Part shown: one piece after another, positions 34,387 through 44,016 of the stretch | Position numbering within the stretch: the stretch's first letter is position 1 | Layout: every line of letters starts with the position of its first letter | Assembly (NCBI RefSeq): GCF_000821305.1 | Contig: NZ_CCXK01000013.1 | Location: 124,001-188,000 of the forward strand | Origin: Clostridium culturomicium | GTDB lineage: Bacteria > Bacillota > Clostridia > Clostridiales > Clostridiaceae | Direction: 5' to 3' | Length of the DNA stretch: 64,000 nt | Position numbers and translations under genes: made by a program | Notes under the pieces: model-generated | Database searches by the model: none | What the model was told of the DNA's origin: nothing | The model's input: only the letters and a program-made list of their open reading frames with translations

Positions 34387-35889
34387 TTATAGTATAACAC
34401 CATCTCTAAAGATAGATATTTCTTTATATCCAAATTCTTCGTTACGAGTCTGGATTTTACCAGATGCAACATCTAAAAGATATTGGAAGAAATCCTCTGT
34501 TACTTCATCGAAGGTTTTACCATCTAAAAGTTGACCTGCATTGTAGTCAATCCAGTGCTTCTTTTTATTGTAAAGATTAGTGTTTGAAGAAATCTTTACA
34601 GTTGGAACTGGAGAACCAAATGGGTTTCCACGACCTGTTGTGAACAGCACCATTTGAGCACCGCTGGCTACAAGGTTTGTACAAGAAACTTGGTCATTTC
34701 CTGGTCCAATTAAAAGGTTAAGACCATTTTTATCTACATGTTCACCATAGTTAAGAACTCCTACTACTGGAGCGTGACCGCCCTTTTGGGTACAGCCTAG
34801 GGATTTTTCTTCAAGAGAAGAAATTCCACCTTTTTTATTACCTGGTGAGGGGTTTTCATATATTGTTTGATTATATTTTGTGAAGTAGCCTTTAAAGTTA
34901 TTGATTAAGCTTACGGTATCATTAAATATATCTTCAGATACAGCTCTCTCCATTAATAGAGTTTCTGCTCCAAACATTTCAGGAACTTCAGTTAATATAG
35001 TACTTCCACCATGCTCAACAACAGTGTCGTTGATTCTACCGCAAAGAGCGTTGGCAGTTATGCCAGAGAAAGCATCGGAGCCACCGCATTTAAAGCCAAG
35101 GACAAGGTGCTCAGCAGAAACTTTTTCACGCTTCATAGAAGAAGCATATTCAACTAATTCATCTAAGATTTTCATTCCTTCTTCATATTCATCTTCCACA
35201 TCTTGAGTTACAAGGAATTTTACTCTATCAGGATTATATTCTCCTAGGACAGGTTTGAAATCTTCAAGATGATTGTTTTCACAGCCTAAGCTTAGAACAA
35301 GAACTGCACCAGCATTTGGGTTGTTGATTAAGCCCTTTAAGATATGCTGGGTAGTTTTATGATCGTGACCTAATTGGCTACAGCCCATGTTGTGAGTGTA
35401 AGCAAATACTCCATCAACTTTATCAGCATATTTTTTAGATGCAACAGTTTCTAAAAGTTTAGCAGTAGTATTAACGCAGCCAACAGTAGGAATTATCCAA
35501 ACCTCGTTACGGATACCTACCTTTCCATCAGCTCTAACATAACCATCAAAGTAAGCTTCTTTTCTTGTATTAAACTTAGCTAAAACTTCATCATTCTTTT
35601 TATATTCATAATCTAGAACGCCATCCAGATTAGTTTTTAAATTATGAGTATGGATATGCTGACCTTTCTTAATAGGGCATTTAGCATGACCTATAGGTTG
35701 TCCATACTTTATTATGTTTTCATTTTCTTCAAGGTCATAAATAGCTACCTTATGTCCAAAAGGAATGTTATCTAATAAAGTAACTTCTAGGTTGTTTACA
35801 GTATGAGTGCTGCCTGCAGTTAAATCAGTTAAAGCAACAGCAACACTATCTTTTTTAGAAATTATGATTAAATTTTTATTGTCGCTCAT
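34387..35889 (-). CDS. uxaA: Altronate dehydratase
   Basis: 500 residues: an N-terminal SAF-like domain (about 1-100) and a large C-terminal UxaA domain with GYVRADGKVGIRNEVWIIP, HNMGCSQLGHDH and GFKCGGSDAFSGITANALCG. Iron-dependent dehydration of D-altronate to KDG. Eleven bases after the uxaB stop on the minus strand, forming uxaBA. Confidence 0.95.
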   Translation of the reverse strand: MSDNKNLIIISKKDSVAVALTDLTAGSTHTVNNLEVTLLDNIPFGHKVAIYDLEENENIIKYGQPIGHAKCPIKKGQHIHTHNLKTNLDGVLDYEYKKNDEVLAKFNTRKEAYFDGYVRADGKVGIRNEVWIIPTVGCVNTTAKLLETVASKKYADKVDGVFAYTHNMGCSQLGHDHKTTQHILKGLINNPNAGAVLVLSLGCENNHLEDFKPVLGEYNPDRVKFLVTQDVEDEYEEGMKILDELVEYASSMKREKVSAEHLVLGFKCGGSDAFSGITANALCGRINDTVVEHGGSTILTEVPEMFGAETLLMERAVSEDIFNDTVSLINNFKGYFTKYNQTIYENPSPGNKKGGISSLEEKSLGCTQKGGHAPVVGVLNYGEHVDKNGLNLLIGPGNDQVSCTNLVASGAQMVLFTTGRGNPFGSPVPTVKISSNTNLYNKKKHWIDYNAGQLLDGKTFDEVTEDFFQYLLDVASGKIQTRNEEFGYKEISIFRDGVIL

Positions 35890-35900
35890 AGCTTTACTCC

Positions 35901-37370
35901 TTAGATTAATTCTTTCATTAAATCTCTTATATCATTTGTTTCCATAGCTTTTAAGTAGCTAGCAACTGCTTCTGCTAAACCATCAACTGTTGTTAAATCC
36001 TTACCGCTCCAGAAGTTAGTGTTAGAAAGTACAGCTTTAGCTATTACAGCAGCATCTTTTTCAGCCCAAACTTTTGCGAAGAACTCAAGAACTTCTGCAT
36101 CGTCATTAACATTATATGAAGTACCATCTTTGCGTGTTCCAACATAGACATCTTCTGTTTTTGTTATGTTGTAGAACTTGATGAAAGATGCTAAAGCAAA
36201 GGTTAAGTACTTTGGAAGATTTCCTGTTGCTTCAACATAGCCAAGTAATGATGGCATACATCTTGCGTTGAATTTAGAGCAAGAGTTTAAAGATATATCA
36301 AGAAGCTTGTGCTTGATGTATGGGTTTGCAAAACGGTCAGATACTGCAGCAGCAAAGCTTTCTAACTCATTCTTTGGTAAATCTAAAGTTGGAATTACTT
36401 CTTCATAGATTACTTTATCTAAGAAAGTTTTAACAACTTCATCATTCATGAAATCTAAAACGATGTCATGTCCTGCAAGGTATGCTGCAAGTACTGTAGA
36501 AGTGTGAGCTCCGTTTAAGATACGAACCTTTCTCTTCTTATATGGTTTAGCATCGCTTGTCCAAATTACATTTGCATCAGTTTTGTGGATTGGAAGGATG
36601 TTAGACCATTCTTCTTTACCTTCAATTACCCATAGGTTGAATAACTCACTAGTAACGATTATGTTGTCTTTATATCCTAATTTTTCTTCAAAGTAGCTTA
36701 GCTCATCCTTTGGGTATCCTGTAACGATTCTATCTACTAGAGTGTTGGTGAATTTATTTGCTGTTTCTATCCAACTTATAAATTCAGCTTCAAGGTTCCA
36801 CTCATTTGCATATTGTAGAACTATTCTTTTAAGTTCTGTCCCGTTGTTATCTATAAGCTCAACAGGTAAGAATAAAAGACCTTTGTCTTCAGCACCGTTA
36901 AAAGCTTTATATCTTTCATATAAGAAAGCAGTGATTTTAGCAGGGAAAGCTGCTGGAGGAGCGTCATTTATACTGCAGCCGCTCTTGTAAGAGATACCAG
37001 CTTCTGTTGTGTTAGAGATTATTACCTCTAAATCAGCACTTCTAGCTATTTCCATTAAAGCTTCATAGTTCTCATATGGGTTTATGCATCTTGATACAGA
37101 AGTTATTTGTTCGATTTTTTCTGTGGCGCAGCCGTTTTCAATACCTCTCATCGCAAGAGTATAGATTCCATCTTGTTCATTTATAGGGTTTGCAAGACCT
37201 GGAGCGATTGGCTGACATAAGACTATGCTTCCTTCGTAAACTCCATCTCTGTTAGCTTTATCTATCATCCAATCAGTGAAAGCTCTTAAAAAGTTTCCTT
37301 CTCCAAATTGTAGAATTCTCTCAGGATAATTTCCGTATGTTTTAGTTACTGCTTCATTTATTTTTTTCAT
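35901..37370 (-). CDS. uxaB: Tagaturonate reductase (altronate oxidoreductase)
   Basis: 489 residues of the mannitol dehydrogenase family in its UxaB branch: PERILQFGEGNFLRAF (cofactor loop), RKVRILNGAHTSTVLAAYL (catalytic Lys/Asn/His region). Reduces D-tagaturonate to D-altronate with NADH. GGAGG before ATG. A candidate operator (37417-37440) lies 47 bp upstream, between uxaB and gntR, so the same-strand GntR gene likely controls it. Confidence 0.95.
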   Translation of the reverse strand: MKKINEAVTKTYGNYPERILQFGEGNFLRAFTDWMIDKANRDGVYEGSIVLCQPIAPGLANPINEQDGIYTLAMRGIENGCATEKIEQITSVSRCINPYENYEALMEIARSADLEVIISNTTEAGISYKSGCSINDAPPAAFPAKITAFLYERYKAFNGAEDKGLLFLPVELIDNNGTELKRIVLQYANEWNLEAEFISWIETANKFTNTLVDRIVTGYPKDELSYFEEKLGYKDNIIVTSELFNLWVIEGKEEWSNILPIHKTDANVIWTSDAKPYKKRKVRILNGAHTSTVLAAYLAGHDIVLDFMNDEVVKTFLDKVIYEEVIPTLDLPKNELESFAAAVSDRFANPYIKHKLLDISLNSCSKFNARCMPSLLGYVEATGNLPKYLTFALASFIKFYNITKTEDVYVGTRKDGTSYNVNDDAEVLEFFAKVWAEKDAAVIAKAVLSNTNFWSGKDLTTVDGLAEAVASYLKAMETNDIRDLMKELI

Positions 37371-37416
37371 GATTAGTTACCTCCGTTTTAGGAATTATTA
37401 TAAAATCATAATAACA

Positions 37417-37440
37417 GATGTATACGTTGTTATATACATC
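37417..37440. promoter_or_regulatory. Inverted repeat upstream of uxaB, candidate GntR operator
   Basis: GATGTATA-N8-TATACATC, perfect 8-bp arms, in the 124-bp gap between the gntR stop and the uxaB start. Confidence 0.5.
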
Positions 37441-37494
37441 AAATTTTCTAAAAAAATAAAATCTTTCAAAAAAACTTTTTGAAGATTTTATTTT

Positions 37495-38160
37495 TTATAT
37501 TAGACCTTGAGCTCTGTTTCCTATAAATGCATCGAAAGCAGAATTTTTAGCTGTAAGTAAATGATGCTCCATGGCTTTAGCTGCACCTGAAACATCTCTT
37601 TTAGCCAGACAATCTAAAATTTTAGAATGCTCATCTATTGTCTCATTTAATCTGTTATCACCGTAGCGTCCACTTATAATACGAAGTCTTGAATTTTGAT
37701 TATGAACAGTGTTAAGAGTTTGAAGTAAATAGTGATTGTTACACTGATTTAGAATTTCTTTATGAAATTCATCGTCTAATTTAAACACTTCATTATGATT
37801 ATTGCTGGAAATGTACTCTCTTGACTTTTTAACATTAATATATAACTTATCTAATACCTCTGAAGTCAAGTGATTGCAATAGTTTGAAATGATATAAGGC
37901 TCAATTAAAAGACGAGCTTCAAAGGCCATATTTATTTCTCCAACAGATAAAGGAGTAACAAAGAAACCTTTTTTAGGAACTATTTTTATTAGATTTTCTT
38001 GCTCTAAACGACCTAGTGCATCTCTAACTGGAGTTCTGCTAACCTGAAGTTCTTCACATAAAAGATCTTCATTTAGAAAGGAGTTAGGCAGATATTCACA
38101 GGTAAGAATTTTATTTTTTATAGTCGTATAGGCTTGTTGTTTTAAGCTTACCTTACTCAT
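37495..38160 (-). CDS. GntR-family regulator, FCD (FadR) subgroup
   Basis: 221 residues: N-terminal winged helix (NEDLLCEELQVSRTPVRDAL, LIKIVPKKGFFV) and C-terminal all-helical FCD domain with metal-binding His/Asp positions (LDDEFHKEIL, HHLL). UxuR, ExuR and related sugar-acid regulators are in this subgroup. It separates uxaBA from the divergent dehydrogenase-TRAP operon and is the probable repressor of both. Confidence 0.9.
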   Translation of the reverse strand: MSKVSLKQQAYTTIKNKILTCEYLPNSFLNEDLLCEELQVSRTPVRDALGRLEQENLIKIVPKKGFFVTPLSVGEINMAFEARLLIEPYIISNYCNHLTSEVLDKLYINVKKSREYISSNNHNEVFKLDDEFHKEILNQCNNHYLLQTLNTVHNQNSRLRIISGRYGDNRLNETIDEHSKILDCLAKRDVSGAAKAMEHHLLTAKNSAFDAFIGNRAQGLI

Positions 38161-38206
38161 AGAATCCTCTTTCTATTAACAAATATTATATTTTTTAAGG
38201 TTATAA

Positions 38207-38222
38207 TACCATTCTGATGGTA
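38207..38222. promoter_or_regulatory. Palindrome upstream of gntR, candidate operator
   Basis: TACCAT-TCTG-ATGGTA, perfect 6-4-6, about 47 bp upstream of the gntR start and in the control region shared with the dehydrogenase gene. GntR/FadR-type sites often carry a TGGTA/TACCA core. Confidence 0.4.
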
Positions 38223-38323
38223 AATAGTCAAATAATGATAAACGGAGAAAAAATTTTATTTAGACAATACTATAAAGGTTCCAAATAAAATTCTGATTCT
38301 TTTAAAAAATTCGAATGTAAATG

Positions 38324-38351
38324 TTGACATTAAAAAAACCCATGTTAATAT
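38324..38351 (+). promoter_or_regulatory. Predicted promoter of the dehydrogenase-TRAP operon
   Basis: TTGACA (38324) and TAATAT (38346) separated by 16 bp. The -10 overlaps the first possible ATG (38350), which supports the later translation start at 38422. Confidence 0.65.
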
Positions 38352-38363
38352 GAGTACATTGAT

Positions 38364-38399
38364 GGATACAACAAAGAATACAACAAAGGATACAACAAT
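38364..38399 (+). repeat. Three tandem 12-bp direct repeats just downstream of the promoter
   Basis: GGATACAACAAA, GAATACAACAAA and GGATACAACAAT follow one another without gaps, starting 12 bp after the -10. Could be an operator or a leader RNA feature. Confidence 0.6.
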
Positions 38400-38421
38400 T
38401 ATTGGAAAGCGGGGAATAATT

Positions 38422-39441
38422 ATGAAACAAATCATAATAAACAATCCAGGTGAAGTAGAAATTCAAGAAGTTGCAATGCCAACACCCCAAAAAGGTGAAG
38501 CATTAATAAAGATATTATATGGTGGAATCTGTGGAAGTGATTTAGGAACTTACAGAGGAACTTTTGCATATGTTTCTTATCCAAGAATCCCAGGCCATGA
38601 ATTTTCAGCAGAAATAATTGAAATTGGAGAAAATGATAAGGGGTTAAAGCCGGGCATGATTGTTACATGTAATCCTTACTTTAACTGTACAACATGCTAC
38701 TCTTGTGAAAGAGGCTTAGTAAACTGCTGTACAACAAACCAAACAATGGGTGTACAAAGAGAAGGTGCTTTCGCGCAGTATATAACAATGCCAATCGATA
38801 GAATATATGATGGACAAGGATTAAGTGCTAAAACTTTAGCTTTAATAGAACCTTTCTGCATTAGCTATCATGGAGTATCAAGAGCAGATGTAAAGGCTGG
38901 AGATAAGGTGCTAGTAATTGGAGCAGGAACAATCGGAGTTTTAGCTGCAGTTGCTGCTAAGGCTTTAGGAGCTGAAGTTTACATCAGTGATGTGGCAGAG
39001 CAGAAATTAGAATATGCTTACAAAGAATTTGAATTAGATGGAAAAATCTTGAATGATAGTCCAGAAAGCTTTGAAAAGCAAGTTGCTGACCTAACAAAAG
39101 GAAATGGATTTGATGTAACTATAGAAGCCGTTGGTCTTCCATCAACATTCCAAAATTGTATAGATGCAGCAGCCTTCGGTGGAAGAGTAGTGTTAATCGG
39201 GGTAGGTAAGAAAAACTTAGACTTTAACTTCACAATGATTCAAAAGAAAGAGTTAAACGTATTCGGTTCAAGAAATGCTCTTAAGAAGGATTTCTTAGAG
39301 TTAATTGACATTGTTAAAGAAGGAAAGGTTAATTTGGATAAAGTTGTTACAAATACATACAAGTTTGATGATGCACCAAGAGCTTTTGAAGAGTTTGATA
39401 AAAATGCAGCTTCAATGTTAAAGGTTTTATTAGAATTTTAA
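38422..39441 (+). CDS. Zinc-dependent sugar-acid dehydrogenase (LgoD/RspB-like)
   Basis: 339 residues from the ATG at 38422; the upstream in-frame ATG lies in the -10 box. Medium-chain dehydrogenase: catalytic zinc Cys37, His59, Glu60; structural zinc Cys89, 92, 95, 103; cofactor loop GAGTIGVLAA. Closest in style to L-galactonate 5-dehydrogenase and RspB-like enzymes. Adjacent to uxaBA and a TRAP transporter, it would oxidise an imported aldonate (L-galactonate is the best candidate) to D-tagaturonate, the substrate of UxaB. Substrate is inference. Confidence 0.82.
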   Translation: MKQIIINNPGEVEIQEVAMPTPQKGEALIKILYGGICGSDLGTYRGTFAYVSYPRIPGHEFSAEIIEIGENDKGLKPGMIVTCNPYFNCTTCYSCERGLVNCCTTNQTMGVQREGAFAQYITMPIDRIYDGQGLSAKTLALIEPFCISYHGVSRADVKAGDKVLVIGAGTIGVLAAVAAKALGAEVYISDVAEQKLEYAYKEFELDGKILNDSPESFEKQVADLTKGNGFDVTIEAVGLPSTFQNCIDAAAFGGRVVLIGVGKKNLDFNFTMIQKKELNVFGSRNALKKDFLELIDIVKEGKVNLDKVVTNTYKFDDAPRAFEEFDKNAASMLKVLLEF

Positions 39442-39594
39442 TAAGTAGCTTTCAAGGAAATCATGTTTAATAGGGTTAGGTGCAGTAGGCTTGAATTAAA
39501 CTTAGAAAAATCTCACTCTATAAAAACTTTGAATACTAACTTAGAAAAATTCATTAAAAGGTCTATATACCATATATTAAAGGAGGATATTTTT

Positions 39595-40644
39595 ATGAAA
39601 ATTAAAAAATTATTATCATTAGTTATGGCAACAACAATTGCAATGACAGCTTTAACAGGTTGTGGAAGCAGTGATTCAGGAAAGGGTGATTCTACAGGAA
39701 AAGGTTCAGCAGCTGATCCAGTAGTAGTTCAAATTGGTTTTGAAAACTCTATGAGCGAGCCGATAGGACAAGCTCTTGAAAAATGGCAGGAATTAGTTGA
39801 TGAGAAGGGTGATGGAAGCATAAAAATAGAGCTTTATCCAGACAGTCAATTAGGATCTAAGAGTGAGCTTATAGACTCAATGCTTCTTGGAGAGCCAGTT
39901 GTAACTTTAGCAGACGGAGCATTCTATGCAGATTACGGAGTGTCTGATTTCGGAATAGTATTCGGACCATTCTTATTTGATTCTTGGGAGCAATGCTGGA
40001 CATTAATCGAGAGTGATTGGTATGCAGACCAAAGTGCTAAATTAGAAGAAAAAGGCTTAAAGATTCTTACTTCAAATTGGAAGTATGGAGAAAGACATAC
40101 ATTAACAACTAAACAAGTTTCAAGTCCAGCTGATTTAAAAGGGTTAAAGGTTCGTGTGCCTGGAAACCAAATTCAATCTGTAGGATTTGATACTCTTGGA
40201 GCAACTTCAACAGGTATGGACTTAGGAGAAGTTTACCAAGCATTACAAACAGGAACAATTAACGGTGCAGAAAACCCACTTGCAACTTTATACGGAAGAA
40301 AATTACATGAGGTTGCTAAATTCTTATTATTAGATGGACACGTTAAGAATTTCACTACTTGGGTAGGAAGTGCAGACTTCTTTAACAGTTTAACTAAAGA
40401 GCAGCAAGAGTTATTAGTTTCTACTGGTGAAGAAGCAGGTCTTTACAACAATGAATTACAAGAAAAATCAGAAGCAGAATACCTTCAAAAGATGAAGGAT
40501 GAAGGTGTTACAGTTACTGAATTAACACCAGAAACATTGGCTCAGTTTAAAGAAGCAGCAGCACCTTTCTATGAAAAAGGAGCAACTTTCGGATGGTCAG
40601 AAGGATTATATGACACTGTAAGAGAGGCTATGGGAGCGAAGTAG
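39595..40644 (+). CDS. TRAP transporter solute-binding lipoprotein (DctP family), module 1
   Basis: 349 residues from the ATG at 39595 following AAAGGAGG; the longer frame from 39463 lacks a signal sequence at its start. Lipobox ALTGC (Cys23). DctP landmarks: LYPDSQLGSKSELIDSMLLG, LKGLKVRVPGNQ, YQALQTGTINGAENPLA. Binds a carboxylate for the DctQM pair that follows; by context a sugar acid converted by the neighbouring dehydrogenase and UxaBA. Confidence 0.92.
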   Translation: MKIKKLLSLVMATTIAMTALTGCGSSDSGKGDSTGKGSAADPVVVQIGFENSMSEPIGQALEKWQELVDEKGDGSIKIELYPDSQLGSKSELIDSMLLGEPVVTLADGAFYADYGVSDFGIVFGPFLFDSWEQCWTLIESDWYADQSAKLEEKGLKILTSNWKYGERHTLTTKQVSSPADLKGLKVRVPGNQIQSVGFDTLGATSTGMDLGEVYQALQTGTINGAENPLATLYGRKLHEVAKFLLLDGHVKNFTTWVGSADFFNSLTKEQQELLVSTGEEAGLYNNELQEKSEAEYLQKMKDEGVTVTELTPETLAQFKEAAAPFYEKGATFGWSEGLYDTVREAMGAK

Positions 40645-40659
40645 TTTATAGAACATGAG

Positions 40660-41187
40660 GTGAATCCGTTGAAGGAAAAAAATAAATTTTTAAAGGTGAT
40701 TGGCAATCTTGATATTGCCATCGCCGTAATTGCCCTAGTTATATTAATAGTATTAACTTCTTCAGGTGTTGTGTTTAGATACGCTTTAGGAAAGCCATTT
40801 ACTTGGCTAGAGGAAGTTCAACTATTCTGTTTAGTATGGATTGTGTTTGCAGCAGGTGGTGCAGCCTTCCGTACAGGGAATCATGTTGCCATTGAAATGG
40901 TAGTAGAAATGTTTCCTAAAAGCATTCAAAAGATAATTGGATTTTTAGTTGATATAGTAGTTTTACTAGTGATAGGATACTTATTTAAGCAAAGTATAGG
41001 GTTTGTATCTGTGTTTGTTAAGAGTGGAAGAAGTACAAGTATGTTAAAAATTCCTTACTACTTAATGTATGGAATTGCTCCAGTATCATATGGACTTATG
41101 ATAATCAGCTACTTTACAAGCAAGTATATTAAGACAAAAGATGAAGACGTTGCAGTAGAAGCAGGGGATAAGGAGGTAGTAAACTAA
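40660..41187 (+). CDS. TRAP transporter small membrane subunit (DctQ), module 1
   Basis: 175 residues, four membrane segments, with FRYALGKPFTWLEEVQLFCLVWIVF typical of DctQ (shortened here: LEEVQLFCLVW). The frame opens with GTG at 40660, but the TTG at 40669 sits 6 nt after GAGGTG and may be the real start. Its stop overlaps the DctM start (TAATG). Confidence 0.88.
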   Translation: MNPLKEKNKFLKVIGNLDIAIAVIALVILIVLTSSGVVFRYALGKPFTWLEEVQLFCLVWIVFAAGGAAFRTGNHVAIEMVVEMFPKSIQKIIGFLVDIVVLLVIGYLFKQSIGFVSVFVKSGRSTSMLKIPYYLMYGIAPVSYGLMIISYFTSKYIKTKDEDVAVEAGDKEVVN

Positions 41188-42476
41188 TGGATTCAATTAT
41201 TATGATTTCAGCAGTAGTAATGTTAGTACTATTGTTTATGAAAGTGCCAGTTTATATATCTGTATTAGGAGGATCAGCTATTTACTTCCTTCTTAACCCA
41301 AATGTTAACCCTGTTATCTATGCACAGCAAGCAATAACAGGAACAGAAAGTATATCACTTTTAGCGATACCATTCTTCGTATGTGCTGGTATAATTATGA
41401 ACTACACTGGAGTTACTAAGAGAATCATGGATTTCTGTGAAGTTATCACAGGAAGAATGTCTGGAGGATTAGCTCAGGTTAATGTTCTTCTTTCAACATT
41501 AATGGGAGGACTTTCAGGTTCTAACATAGCGGACGCAGCAATGCAGTCTAAGATGCTTGTACCTGAAATGGAGAGAAAAGGTTTTTCAAAATCTTTCTCA
41601 ACAGTTGTAACAGCATGTTCTTCTATGATTACACCATTAATTCCGCCAGGAATAGCAATGATTCTTTACGGATGTATTGCTAACGTATCAATAGGAAAAC
41701 TATTTATATCTGGTATAGGAGTTGGAACTTTACTTTGTGGAAGCATGATGCTTTTAGTTAGTTACATGTCTAAAAAGAGAGGATATGTTCCAATTCGTAC
41801 AGAGAAGATAACTAAGAAAGAATTTACATCAGCTTTAAAGCCAGCAATATTACCACTTTGTTTACCAATAATCATCATTGGTGGTATTCGTATGGGTATA
41901 TTCACTGCAACAGAAGCTGGATCGATCGCAATAATATATGCTTTAGCTTTAGGGTTTTTCTTTAAAGAGCTTAGAGCAAAAGAATTAGCAACAGGTTTAA
42001 AAGAAACAGTTACTACAACTGCTTCAATCATGTTAATCGTTGCAGCAGCAAGTGTATTCTCTTGGATCTTAACAAAAGAGAGAATTCCACAACAATTAAC
42101 AGCTTGGATGGTAGAAGTTATAAGCAATAAATATGTATTTTTAATAATCGTAAACATCTTCCTTTTAATTGTTGGTATGTTTATTGAGGGAAATGCATCA
42201 ATGATAATCTTAGTTCCATTATTAGCTCCAGTTGCAGCTGCTTATGGAATTAACGAAATTCAATTTGCAATGATCTACATCTTTAACAATGCTATTGGTG
42301 CAATATCACCACCAATGGGAACTCTTATGTTTGTAACCTGTGGTATCACTAAGTGTAAAACGAAAGATTTCATTAAAGAGGCACTACCTTTCTATCTATT
42401 ATTATTATTAGCAAACTTATTACTATTAACTTACGTGCCAATCTTCTCTACTGGTCTTGTAAATTTATTCTATTAG
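41187..42476 (+). CDS. TRAP transporter large membrane subunit (DctM), module 1
   Basis: 429 residues, about twelve membrane segments, with DctM motifs SLLAIPFFVCAGIIMNYTG, GGLSGSNIADAAMQSKML and LIPPGIAMILYG. Sodium-coupled transport subunit. Translationally coupled to DctQ; ends the operon before a bidirectional terminator. Confidence 0.93.
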   Translation: MDSIIMISAVVMLVLLFMKVPVYISVLGGSAIYFLLNPNVNPVIYAQQAITGTESISLLAIPFFVCAGIIMNYTGVTKRIMDFCEVITGRMSGGLAQVNVLLSTLMGGLSGSNIADAAMQSKMLVPEMERKGFSKSFSTVVTACSSMITPLIPPGIAMILYGCIANVSIGKLFISGIGVGTLLCGSMMLLVSYMSKKRGYVPIRTEKITKKEFTSALKPAILPLCLPIIIIGGIRMGIFTATEAGSIAIIYALALGFFFKELRAKELATGLKETVTTTASIMLIVAAASVFSWILTKERIPQQLTAWMVEVISNKYVFLIIVNIFLLIVGMFIEGNASMIILVPLLAPVAAAYGINEIQFAMIYIFNNAIGAISPPMGTLMFVTCGITKCKTKDFIKEALPFYLLLLLANLLLLTYVPIFSTGLVNLFY

Positions 42477-42536
42477 AATTTAGAAGTCAGTATTTGAAAA
42501 AATTTAAAGTTGCAACAAAAGTATTTATAAAAGAGA

Positions 42537-42571
42537 AAAGACCTGTCACTTTCAGTGGCAGGTCTTTATTG
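42537..42571. terminator. Bidirectional terminator between TRAP module 1 and the MATE gene
   Basis: AAAAGACCTGTCACT and AGTGGCAGGTCTTT arms (one G-U pair) with a 3-nt loop; T-rich on both sides. Confidence 0.88.
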
Positions 42572-42573
42572 TT

Positions 42574-43950
42574 CTATTTAATAACTCTGGTATTTTTTTT
42601 AAAATTATGAGGATATATTTCCTTTGAGAATTTCTTGTATAAAATTAGAGCTGCTACAGAGGCAATAAGCTCTGCAAGAGGGAAAGCTATCCAAACCCCG
42701 TATAAGCCTATGAAGCGTGAGAATATAAAGGCTGCAGGTGGTATTATAAGTAAGGACTTTAATAAAGATACCTTTAAAGATAACATACCATGACCTAAGG
42801 CTTCAAAGGCTCCGCAAAGTACAATTGAAATTGTTGATACTACAAAGCCAACACTAATTATACGAAGGGCAGATACTCCTACCTTAAGGATTTCAGGGTC
42901 ATCATTAAATAAAGAGATGATTTGTTTTGGAAGAGCTAAGAAAAGCAGGGTTCCAAAGAACATTATTATCCCAGTAATAGTTAGGGCAGATTTAACACTT
43001 TCTCTCATACGGTTGTAATTTTTTGCACCATAGTTGTAACTCATTATTGGGCGTAAGCCTTGAATTACTCCACCTGCGGGCATAACTATAAAGGTCTGCA
43101 ACTTATTATAAATACCAAATACTCCTACTCCGAAATCAGAAAGTCCAATTAGAATACCATTTAAGATACCAACTAAGACAGATGGAAGAGCAATCATAAG
43201 ACTTGATGGAATTGCTATTGTATAAATACTTTTTATTATATCCATGCTAAATTTAAAGTCTTTAAAATTAATTTTTACAGGGTTCTTCTTTTGGAAAAAT
43301 AGTATAAAGGATACACCACAACTAATAATTTGAGCTGTAATAGTGGCAATAGCTGCTCCAGCAATACCCATAGCTGGAAGGCCAAATAGTCCAAAGATAA
43401 GGATAGGGTCAAGAATTATGTTTATTATTGCACCTAATCCTTGGATAAACATTGGAGTAATCATATTCCCTGTGGCTTGGAAGATCTTCTCCGCATATAA
43501 GTGGAATAGTTGTCCAAAGGCACAGATTATTACAATGTAAGTATATGAACAAGACATATTTAATATTTGATCATTTTGTGCAAATATACTAAGAAACGGC
43601 TTAGTTACAAAGATTCCTATAAGCATAAATAGTATTGAATGTAGGGCTGTTAGAAGAAATCCGTGAGTTGCGGTTTGTTCTACGGCCTTATAATTTTTTG
43701 CTCCTAATTTTCTGGCTATGCAGGCGTTAAGTCCAATTCCAAAGCCAACAGATAAAGCAAGAACTAAGTTTTGCATTGGAAAAGCTAAGGAAACAGCTGT
43801 TAAAGCATCAGGGCTTAAACGGGCAACGAAGATACTATCCACTATGTTATAAAGGGCTTGTATCATCATGGAAATCATTGGAGGTATAGACATTGATAAT
43901 AGAAGGGGCGTTATTTTCTTTGTCCCCATTAAGTTTTCTGTAGTATTCAT
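42574..43950 (-). CDS. MATE family multidrug/sodium antiporter
   Basis: 458 residues from the ATG at 43950, 7 nt after AAAGGAGA; the upstream in-frame ATG (43974) would place this ribosome binding site inside the coding region. Twelve membrane segments in two homologous halves; MATE motifs GTKKITPLLLSMSIPPMISM, PMQNLVLALSVGFGIGLNA. Likely exports cationic drugs or metabolites. The 5' leader contains a minus-strand terminator and a short open frame (44024-44104), hinting at attenuation control. Confidence 0.9.
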   Translation of the reverse strand: MNTTENLMGTKKITPLLLSMSIPPMISMMIQALYNIVDSIFVARLSPDALTAVSLAFPMQNLVLALSVGFGIGLNACIARKLGAKNYKAVEQTATHGFLLTALHSILFMLIGIFVTKPFLSIFAQNDQILNMSCSYTYIVIICAFGQLFHLYAEKIFQATGNMITPMFIQGLGAIINIILDPILIFGLFGLPAMGIAGAAIATITAQIISCGVSFILFFQKKNPVKINFKDFKFSMDIIKSIYTIAIPSSLMIALPSVLVGILNGILIGLSDFGVGVFGIYNKLQTFIVMPAGGVIQGLRPIMSYNYGAKNYNRMRESVKSALTITGIIMFFGTLLFLALPKQIISLFNDDPEILKVGVSALRIISVGFVVSTISIVLCGAFEALGHGMLSLKVSLLKSLLIIPPAAFIFSRFIGLYGVWIAFPLAELIASVAALILYKKFSKEIYPHNFKKNTRVIK

Positions 43951-44016
43951 TTTATCTCCTTTCAAGTTGTACATTATGAAGCTGCCTTTAAGATACTAAA
44001 GTTTTAAAAGGCAAAA

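Noticed and set aside
38350..38421. Upstream in-frame start of the module 1 Zn-dehydrogenase
   Set aside because: The ATG sits in the predicted -10 box and the extra residues are encoded by 12-bp repeats; the MDR fold begins at 38422.
39463..39594. N-terminal extension of the module 1 DctP protein
   Set aside because: It precedes the lipoprotein signal peptide and lacks a ribosome binding site; AAAGGAGG serves the ATG at 39595.
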